A DNA stretch of 6,891 nt. Source: CAZMVU01 sp964569295 (lineage in GTDB: Bacteria > Hydrogenedentota > Hydrogenedentia > Hydrogenedentales > JAGMZX01). Below are positions 1 to 5,314 of this stretch, piece after piece (position 1 is the first letter of the stretch; every line of letters begins with the position of its first letter). The stretch covers positions 1 through 6,891 of the forward strand of contig CAZMVU010000239.1 of NCBI GenBank assembly GCA_964569295.1. Reading direction: 5' to 3'. The translations under genes were made by a program, and so were the position numbers. The notes below the pieces were generated by a model. The model was not told where the DNA came from, ran no database searches, and saw only the letters and a list, made by a program, of their open reading frames with translations.

Positions 1-135
1 CGCGCGCCCTCCCTTTTGTGCGCCACGGTTTCTATGCGGCTCGCGGGGACGCGCGGCCGCACGTTGCTATTCGCTGTCACGGGGACGATTGGCGAAACAA
101 GTCCGTCCGCTTGCACCAAACGGCTAAAGAATTAC

Positions 136-168
136 AAACGGGGCAGGCCAATAGCCTGCCCCGTTTTT
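136..168. terminator. Intrinsic terminator hairpin, probably bidirectional
   Basis: A perfect 13-bp inverted repeat (AAACGGGGCAGGC at 136-148, GCCTGCCCCGTTT at 154-166) surrounds a 5-base loop. On the plus strand the stem runs straight into five T residues (164-168). On the minus strand the hairpin lies about 20 bases after the stop codon of the EF-G gene and is followed by a weaker T-rich tail (TTTGTAATTCTTT). The position fits termination of the EF-G gene; the better T run on the plus strand suggests it also stops transcripts coming from beyond the left edge. The stem is read directly from the sequence; termination activity is inferred. Confidence 0.8.
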
Positions 169-187
169 CCGTGCCATACAGCGCCGG

Positions 188-2218
188 TTAGCTGCTCTCT
201 TCTTCGCGCCGCTTCTCGTATTCGGCCACGATTTCCTTGGCAACATGCTCTGGCACTTCTTCGTAGGTGTGAAAGCTTACCTCATGGGTGCCGCGGCCAG
301 CGGTGATGCTGCGCAAGTCGGCCGAGTAACGCAGGATTTCCGATTCGGGTACGGTCGCCTTGATCCGCTGCCGGCCGGGGCCGCCGGGCTCCATGCCCAT
401 GATGCGGCCACGGCGGGAATTGAGATCGCCGTTAATATCGCCCATGCAGTCATCGGGCACATCGACGATAAGTTCCATAATCGGCTCGAGAATAATGGGC
501 TTGGCCTCCTTGACACCTTTCTGAATAGCGATACTGGCGGCGATCTTGAAGGCCATCTCGGAAGAGTCGACGGTGTGGTAGGAACCGAAAAAGAGTTCGA
601 CCCGGACATCGACCACGGGGTGTCCCGAGATGACGCCTTTTTCCATGGCTTCCTGGCACCCTTTGTCGACGGCGGGAATGTATTGCCTGGGGACGACGCC
701 GCCGACAATCTTGTCGACAAATTCGTAACCGGCGCCCCGCTCATTGGGCATGATGCGCAGGTGCACATCGCCGTATTGGCCGTGGCCGCCGCTCTGCTTC
801 TTGTGCTTGCCTTGCACCTCGGCCTGGCCTTTCACCGTCTCGCGATAGGCGACACGCGGCAGGCGGGTCTCCGCCTCGACGTTGTACTTGTTCTTCAGCC
901 GCTCCATAAGGATATCGAGTTGCAAGTCGCCCATCCCGATGATCACATGCTCGGCAGTGGCAGGGTCCCGGTAGTGGCTGAAGGTCGGGTCTTCCTCGGA
1001 AAGCCGGTTGAGCGCTTCGCCGATCTTGTCCTCGTCGGCACGCGATACGGGTTCGATGGCAAGCTTGACAAGCCCATTGGGCAATTCGATGGCCGGCATG
1101 TTCAGTTCGTTGCCGCTGGCAGCGATCGTGTCGCCGAAGTGCGTGTTCTTGAGCTTGGTCATGGCGGCCACCTCGCCGGGAACCACCTCGCTGACCTGCG
1201 TGTGCTCTTTGCCGTTGATGAGGTAGAGCTTGCCGGTCCGTTCCTTGGTCTGCTGGGTGACGTTGTAGAAGTCGCCGTCGCTCTTGAGGGTGCCGCTGAT
1301 GACGCGGAAGATCGTCAAGTGGCCGACAAACGGGTCAACCACGGACCGGAACACCTGCCCGAGGAAGGGGGCGTTGGGGTCGGACGTGACCTCGACATCG
1401 TTGCCCTGGTTGTCCTTGGCCTGCCATGTGCGCGCCACGGGCGCCGGGAAAATCGCGCGTGCGAGGGACGCAATGTCGTCTATGCCGATGTTCTGTTCGG
1501 CGGAGCCGCCGATAACAGGCATCACGGTGCAGGCGGTGACACCTTTCCGCAGGCCGCTTTCGAGCTCTTCCTGGGTAAGTTCACCGGCGTCGAGATATTT
1601 CTCGATGAGTGTGTCGTCGGATTCGGCGACGGCTTCGGTGAGGGCGAGCTTCATGTCGCTCTGTGCGTCGTCGAGGTCCTGCGCCCCGAGAATATTGACG
1701 GCGCTGTTGAGTTCGTGTGCTTTACCGACCGGCACCACGATCGGGGCGAGCTGGTTGCCATAGGTATCGCGGAGCACGCTGAGCATCTCATCGAAATCGG
1801 TGTTTTCCCGCTCGAGTTTGTTGATGAAGAAGGCGCGGGGGATGTTGTATTTTTCGGCGTACTTGTAGGCGTTGTCCGTGCCGATCTGCGGCCCTATGCT
1901 GGCGTCCACGACGATAAGCATCGCATCGAGCATCGGAGCGGCGGCGGCAAGTTCGCCGATAAAGTCGGAATAACCGGGGATGTCGACAAAATGGAGGCGG
2001 TGCCCCTCGTGATCGATGTGCGCGGGGCACAACTGGATCGAGTGCTTGTGTTGCACTTCCTCGTCCAGGTAATCACTCACGCTGTTCCCATCTTCAACTT
2101 TGCCGCGGCGGTTGGTAACCCCCACATTGTGCAGGATTTGCTCGACGATGGAGGTTTTGCCCACACCGCCGTGACCTGCAATGCCAATGTTACGTACCTT
2201 TCCGGGATCCATGGCCAT
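188..2218 (-). CDS. fusA: Elongation factor G-family translational GTPase (divergent EF-G-like / FusA2 type)
   Basis: A cytoplasmic ribosome-associated GTPase of 676 residues, close to the usual EF-G length and apparently full length. Domain order is that of EF-G: G domain (about 1-275), domain II (about 280-375), domain III starting near LPNGLVKLAIEP, domain IV with the KKQSGGHGQYGDV signature, and domain V with the MGDINGDLNSRRGRI motif. GTPase motifs are G1 GHGGVGKT (15-22), switch I HKHSIQLC (57-64) in place of the RGITI type, G3 DIPGYSDF (79-86) in place of DTPGHVDF, G4 NKLE (133-136) in place of NKxD, and G5 GSA (238-240). These changes and the HKKQSGG form of domain IV point to the EF-G-like paralogue group rather than the housekeeping EF-G; no rpsL/rpsG/tuf neighbours are present. 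The start at 2218 has AGGGA (2226-2230) seven bases upstream; an in-frame ATG at 2212 is the alternative. It stands alone on the minus strand, with a terminator after it. Whether it translocates or has a specialised role cannot be told from sequence. Confidence 0.95.
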   Translation of the reverse strand: MAMDPGKVRNIGIAGHGGVGKTSIVEQILHNVGVTNRRGKVEDGNSVSDYLDEEVQHKHSIQLCPAHIDHEGHRLHFVDIPGYSDFIGELAAAAPMLDAMLIVVDASIGPQIGTDNAYKYAEKYNIPRAFFINKLERENTDFDEMLSVLRDTYGNQLAPIVVPVGKAHELNSAVNILGAQDLDDAQSDMKLALTEAVAESDDTLIEKYLDAGELTQEELESGLRKGVTACTVMPVIGGSAEQNIGIDDIASLARAIFPAPVARTWQAKDNQGNDVEVTSDPNAPFLGQVFRSVVDPFVGHLTIFRVISGTLKSDGDFYNVTQQTKERTGKLYLINGKEHTQVSEVVPGEVAAMTKLKNTHFGDTIAASGNELNMPAIELPNGLVKLAIEPVSRADEDKIGEALNRLSEEDPTFSHYRDPATAEHVIIGMGDLQLDILMERLKNKYNVEAETRLPRVAYRETVKGQAEVQGKHKKQSGGHGQYGDVHLRIMPNERGAGYEFVDKIVGGVVPRQYIPAVDKGCQEAMEKGVISGHPVVDVRVELFFGSYHTVDSSEMAFKIAASIAIQKGVKEAKPIILEPIMELIVDVPDDCMGDINGDLNSRRGRIMGMEPGGPGRQRIKATVPESEILRYSADLRSITAGRGTHEVSFHTYEEVPEHVAKEIVAEYEKRREEESS

Positions 2219-2293
2219 ACTGAAGTCCCTTCGCTCCTGTTTGTTGCGCCACCCGAACCCGGCAGCGCGCGGGTAATGCTTTGCAAGACGGTC

Positions 2294-2321
2294 TTTTCAA
2301 CACAAGAGGCATGAGTATAAC
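2294..2321 (+). promoter_or_regulatory. Candidate sigma70-like promoter for the amrB-amrA genes
   Basis: On the plus strand, TTTTCA (2294-2299, 4 of 6) lies 16 bases ahead of TATAAC (2316-2321, 5 of 6). A transcript would begin near 2328, upstream of amrB. It overlaps the divergent minus-strand candidate at 2314-2319, so the two could not easily be occupied together. The assignment rests only on consensus matches. Confidence 0.35.
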
Positions 2322-2343
2322 GCCAGATCACGGGGTTCGGCAA
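2314..2343 (-). promoter_or_regulatory. Candidate sigma70-like promoter for the EF-G gene
   Basis: Reading the minus strand, TTGCCG (2343-2338, 4 of 6 to consensus) is followed after 18 bases by TATACT (2319-2314, 5 of 6). Transcription would start near 2307, giving a leader of about 88 bases before the EF-G start codon. The -10 box shares bases with a plus-strand -10 candidate. Found by eye against the E. coli consensus; the host sigma preference is unknown. Confidence 0.4.
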
Positions 2344-2450
2344 ATTCGCTCTTGCCGATCCGTATATGCCGGGCAAGCAGCTTACAGACAGGGGAAGAGG
2401 TAAAATGTGCGGTTCCAGCGCGGCTGGGCAGTTGTGCTATGCTGGACGCT

Positions 2451-3494
2451 ATGAGTGGTATTTATCAGAACGTCCCTTTGCGCATCACGCGCTATGGCTT
2501 GTTGTTGGGTATGTGTGCGGCGATCGCGCTGACCCTGGCCGGTGCAAAGCCCGTGGTCCGGCTGCGAGCGCCAGCGGTAGCGGGAACCTACTACCCCGCC
2601 GAACCGGAGAAGCTGCGCACCGCGATCGGCGGCTATTTCGATGCGGCACACACCGAGCCCCAGGCGGGGCGCCTGTTGGCGTGCATCGCACCGCATGCCG
2701 CCATTGGTTTTGCCGGCGAAGTCATGGCGCACGCTTTCAATGAACTCGAACCGGATATGTTTGACCGGGTAGTGGTGCTGGCGCCGTCGAATATGGCGGA
2801 GTTTTTCGGGTGTTCAATCCCGGCGGTTGGCGCGTATTTGACGCCGCTGGGCGCGGTCAGGCTGGATCAAGAAGCCATTCGCCAGCTCACCTTCTCCCCC
2901 CATATCAGCCTTCGGTCCGTGCGTTCGGACGAGCGGGGCCTCCGCAAAGGCATTCACGAGCGCGAATTCGCAATCGAGGTATTGCTCCCGTTCTTGCAGG
3001 CACGCCTGGGAAACACGTTCAAGCTCGTGCCCATGGTGGTGGGACAACTCGCCCGGCCAAACCGGCAGGCCGACCCGAATACGGTCAAGTCGGTGGTAGA
3101 AAGCCTCGAACGAATCACGGACGACCGGACGCTGGTCGTGGTGAGTTCGAACTTCACCCAGTATGGTGAGATTTTCCAGTATGTGCCGTTCGATGAGCAG
3201 GTATATGCGCAGATCGAAAACCTGGACCGGCTGGCCTTCGACTACATCCTGGACAACAATGTGAGTGCGTTTCGCCAGTACCTGCAAATTACCCGCAACC
3301 CGATCGCGGGGCAAGTCCCGATCGAGATTCTGATGCGGTTGCTACCGGACGCCGCCGAGGGGGTCATACACAAGTATGTACTGTCCGGGCGCCTGCTGAA
3401 ATCCGAAGAACGCTCGGTAAGCTATGCGGCCATCAACTTTTATAGTGCAGGCGCTTCCCCGGACGATGGCGCGCAGACGGGAGAGGAGCCATGA
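2451..3494 (+). CDS. amrB: AmmeMemoRadiSam system protein B, Memo family, with signal peptide and altered metal site
   Basis: A Memo-family protein (structural relatives of LigB-type dioxygenases) of 347 residues from this start. Family landmarks in order: RAPAVAGTYYP (39-49), APHAAIGFAG (around H82), VLAPSNM (to 115), TPLG, REFAIEVLLPFL (171-181), LVPMVVG, VVSSNFTQYG (to 239), PIAGQVPI (284-291) and a final SVSYAAINFY. The N-terminus has a basic stretch (RITR), a hydrophobic core (about 15-29) and an A-G-A signal (30-32), so a Sec signal peptide with cleavage after residue 32 is likely and the domain would act outside the cytoplasm. Compared with human MEMO1, only the PHAG-type histidine (H82) of the putative metal cluster is kept; SHH, EHSIE, SDFxH and the late Cys are replaced. 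The start is uncertain: no strong ribosome site precedes 2451; ATG 2439 and TTG 2352 are in-frame alternatives. It overlaps amrA by four bases. Family assignment is firm; function is unknown. Confidence 0.9.
   Translation: MSGIYQNVPLRITRYGLLLGMCAAIALTLAGAKPVVRLRAPAVAGTYYPAEPEKLRTAIGGYFDAAHTEPQAGRLLACIAPHAAIGFAGEVMAHAFNELEPDMFDRVVVLAPSNMAEFFGCSIPAVGAYLTPLGAVRLDQEAIRQLTFSPHISLRSVRSDERGLRKGIHEREFAIEVLLPFLQARLGNTFKLVPMVVGQLARPNRQADPNTVKSVVESLERITDDRTLVVVSSNFTQYGEIFQYVPFDEQVYAQIENLDRLAFDYILDNNVSAFRQYLQITRNPIAGQVPIEILMRLLPDAAEGVIHKYVLSGRLLKSEERSVSYAAINFYSAGASPDDGAQTGEEP
3480..3483 (+). promoter_or_regulatory. Ribosome binding site of amrA inside the end of amrB
   Basis: GGAG at 3480-3483, within the purine run GGGAGAGGAG (3479-3488), lies seven bases before the ATG at 3491. 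The site is inside the last codons of amrB, and the start codon overlaps the amrB stop codon as ATGA, which supports both the chosen amrA start and translational coupling. Confidence 0.7.
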
Positions 3495-4090
3495 GTACAC
3501 GACCTGGAGAGCCGTTCTTGTCCGTGGACGAAGAACAACTGCTCTTGCGCATAGCGCGGGAAAGCCTGTGCCGGTATGTGCTTGCGCAGGAACGGATATC
3601 CGTGGACACCTATCCGCTGACGCCCGCCTTGCAGGAACGGCACGGGGCGTTTGTCACCTTGCGGCGCGGCGCGTCCCTGCGCGGTTGCATCGGCTATACC
3701 CGCGCCCACGCGCCATTAGCGGAGACGGTGCGCGACAACGCCATCAATGCAGGAGCACGGGATCCACGGTTTCCGCCGGTCACTGCAGAAGAGCTGGACG
3801 CTATCCGCATCGAGGTGTCGGCGTTGTGTCCGGGAGAGAAGCCGGACTCGCCGTTCATCGAGGTGAACGATGTCAACGAGATCGTCATTGGGCGCGACGG
3901 ATTGTATATCGAGAACGCCGGGCCACGTGGCGGGGGATTGCTGTTACCACAGGTGCCGGTCGAGCAGGGGTGGAATCTGAACCAGTATCTCGAAGGCCTC
4001 TGCCGGAAAGCCGGAGCGCCCAATGGGGCCTGGGAACAGCCCGGCGTGATCTTGTATCGTTTCGCCGCGCAGGTCTTCAGCGAGGAGTAG
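3491..4090 (+). CDS. amrA: AmmeMemoRadiSam system protein A, AMMECR1 domain protein
   Basis: A 199-residue soluble protein that is essentially one complete AMMECR1 domain, normal length for the bacterial family. Diagnostic motifs are LRGCIGY (63-69), the invariant family signature with its cysteine at 66; ARDPRFPPV (89-97); GLLLPQVPVEQGW (149-161); and a closing region with LEGLCRKAG (167-175) and a Trp at 181. There is no signal peptide or membrane segment, so it should be cytoplasmic. It is the second gene of a coupled pair with the Memo-family protein, the arrangement for which the AmmeMemoRadiSam system is named; the radical SAM third member is absent here. The biochemical activity of AMMECR1 proteins is not something I can state from sequence. 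Domain identification is secure and the start is well supported by the ATGA overlap and ribosome site. Confidence 0.95.
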   Translation: MSTRPGEPFLSVDEEQLLLRIARESLCRYVLAQERISVDTYPLTPALQERHGAFVTLRRGASLRGCIGYTRAHAPLAETVRDNAINAGARDPRFPPVTAEELDAIRIEVSALCPGEKPDSPFIEVNDVNEIVIGRDGLYIENAGPRGGGLLLPQVPVEQGWNLNQYLEGLCRKAGAPNGAWEQPGVILYRFAAQVFSEE

Positions 4091-4147
4091 ACCGAAGCCG
4101 CACCCCATCCCCTCCCGGCGCACGGAGGCGCCACGGCTCGGCACGAT

Positions 4148-4154
4148 GGAAAGG
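4148..4154 (+). promoter_or_regulatory. Ribosome binding site of the YfcH-like gene
   Basis: GGAAAGG at 4148-4154 sits eight bases before the ATG at 4163 and supports that start. The 72-base gap before it shows no clear promoter or terminator, so the gene probably belongs to the amrB-amrA transcript. Confidence 0.55.
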
Positions 4155-4162
4155 CAACACTT

Positions 4163-5056
4163 ATGAAGGTATTGGTATCGGGTTCGACAGGATTCATTGG
4201 TTCGGCACTCGTAGCACGACTGAAGGAATTGGGCCATGATCCAGTGCGGCTGGTACGCCGCCGGGGTGCGGGTGAGGAGCCGGAGGTGCTGTGGGAACCG
4301 GCCGGTGGCGCGATCAACCCCGCGGGGCTCGAGGGTATCGAGGGGGTTGTGCATCTATCGGGCGAGAATATCGCCTCGGGCCGGTGGACCACGGAGAAGA
4401 AGCAGCGCCTGCTCGACAGCCGCATAAACACCACTGATTTGTTGTGCCGCGCACTCGCGCAACTCGCGCAGCCGCCCCGTGTCTTGGTATCGGCTTCGGC
4501 CATCGGCTATTACGGCGACCAGGGCGATGCCGTGCTGGATGAGACCGCCGCGCCGGGGCACGGCTTCCTCGCCGATATCTGCCAGCAATGGGAGAACGCG
4601 ACAGCGCCGGCAGCGGAAGCGGGGATTCGGGTGGCCAATGTGCGTATCGGGGCGGTGCTGGACCCGGCAGGCGGCCTGCTCGGCATGATGCTGAGACCGT
4701 TCAAGTTGGGGTTGGGCGGCGTAATCGGCCCAGGCACGCAATACATGAGCTGGATCACACGCGATGATGTGGTGGGCGCATTCGTGCATTGCCTCGAGAT
4801 GGACAGGCTGTCAGGGCCGGTCAATGGCATGACTCCCCAGCCGGTAACGAACCGGGAATTCACGAAGGCGCTGGGCGCCGCGTTGCACCGGCCAACGCTC
4901 TTTCCAATGCCGGCATTCGCCGTGAAGGTTTTGTTCGGAGAAATGGGTGAAAATCTGATGCTCGCCAGTACCCGGGCAGTGCCCCGCCGGCTCGAAGAAA
5001 CCGGATACCAGTTCAGGCATCCGGATATCGAAACAGCCCTGGCGGATTTGTTGTAG
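4163..5056 (+). CDS. TIGR01777 family SDR oxidoreductase / epimerase-like protein (YfcH-like)
   Basis: A 297-residue extended short-chain dehydrogenase family protein resembling E. coli YfcH along its whole length. The N-terminus is a Rossmann fold with the dinucleotide-binding motif GSTGFIG (7-13). The family hallmarks VHLSGENIASGRW (63-75) and SAIGYYGDQGD (112-122) follow, then LGLGGVIGPGTQYMSWI in the substrate region and a C-terminal DUF1731 segment (about 247-294, including ALHRPTLFPMPAFAVK and TRAVPRRLEETGY). The usual SDR YxxxK pair is not seen: the tyrosines at 116-117 are not followed by lysine at the expected spacing, as in YfcH itself. The NAD(P)-dependent reaction and substrate are not known for this family. 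It is cytoplasmic, with no signal or membrane segment. It follows amrA and precedes galK, but the galK promoter separates it from the kinase, so a shared pathway is not implied. Confidence 0.93.
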   Translation: MKVLVSGSTGFIGSALVARLKELGHDPVRLVRRRGAGEEPEVLWEPAGGAINPAGLEGIEGVVHLSGENIASGRWTTEKKQRLLDSRINTTDLLCRALAQLAQPPRVLVSASAIGYYGDQGDAVLDETAAPGHGFLADICQQWENATAPAAEAGIRVANVRIGAVLDPAGGLLGMMLRPFKLGLGGVIGPGTQYMSWITRDDVVGAFVHCLEMDRLSGPVNGMTPQPVTNREFTKALGAALHRPTLFPMPAFAVKVLFGEMGENLMLASTRAVPRRLEETGYQFRHPDIETALADLL

Positions 5057-5142
5057 CAACCGAAGCCCGCGCACAATCCGCCGTCACAGTACCGGCCCGC
5101 TGAGGCACCTTATCCCACGCGGATGGCAGCCTCTGCGCATCC

Positions 5143-5171
5143 TTTACAGAGGCGCGCACAATGGCTACAAT
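5143..5171 (+). promoter_or_regulatory. galK: Strong sigma70-like promoter candidate for galK
   Basis: TTTACA (5143-5148) and TACAAT (5166-5171) each match consensus at 5 of 6 positions and are separated by exactly 17 bases. Transcription would start near 5178, giving a leader of about 137 bases before the ATG at 5315. It lies after the stop of the upstream SDR gene and is the best promoter match I found in the window. It also argues against any galK start upstream of about 5178. Confidence 0.6.
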
Positions 5172-5202
5172 TAGCGTCCCTTTTCAAATCGACGCATGGC
5201 GC

Positions 5203-5277
5203 CTGCGGTCTCGCAGCGTGCCCCAGGCTACGAGAAATCCGGTTTGACGATTCGACTTCGACTGAAGGGCAAACCGG
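5203..5277 (+). other. Structured 5' leader of galK with inverted repeats
   Basis: Two features stand out in the untranslated leader. A small hairpin is formed by CTGCG (5203-5207) and CGCAG (5212-5216) with a 4-base loop. Further on, CCGGTTTG (5239-5246) and CAAACCGG (5270-5277) form a perfect 8-bp inverted repeat enclosing a 23-base interval, inside which CTTC (5256-5259) and GAAG (5264-5267) can pair around GACT. It could be an RNA fold controlling translation or a split operator. I recognise no known riboswitch class, and a regulatory role is inferred only from symmetry and position. Confidence 0.35.
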
Positions 5278-5314
5278 TATTCCTGGCAGAACAGGACATA
5301 CCCAGGCACTTTTT

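Noticed and set aside
16..306. A 96-codon plus-strand frame at the left edge
   Set aside because: It runs through the terminator hairpin and into the 3' end of the EF-G gene, lacks a ribosome site and has no recognisable domain.
245..2314. A 689-codon open frame on the plus strand, opposite the EF-G-like gene
   Set aside because: It is in exact codon register with the EF-G gene, so it stays open merely because the gene avoids TTA, CTA and TCA codons, which is expected at high GC. The translation has no recognisable motif, while the opposite strand encodes an unmistakable GTPase.
4111..4132. Possible hairpins between amrA and the SDR gene (CCTCC/GGAGG and GGCGC/GCGCC)
   Set aside because: The stems are only five base pairs, mutually overlapping, and have no T run; expected by chance in GC-rich spacer.
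4163..5056. The SDR gene as galE (UDP-galactose 4-epimerase) partner of galK
   Set aside because: It has the TIGR01777/YfcH hallmarks and a DUF1731 tail, is shorter than GalE, lacks the YxxxK pair and is separated from galK by its own promoter.
4091..5067. The 9-base string ACCGAAGCC just after two stop codons (4091-4099 and 5059-5067)
   Set aside because: Too short and of too ordinary a composition for a GC-rich genome to be called a repeat.
5123..5314. N-terminal extension giving a 510-residue galactokinase
   Set aside because: The extra 64 residues have no galactokinase similarity, overlap the predicted promoter, and the 5315 start gives the normal distance to the APGRVN signature.
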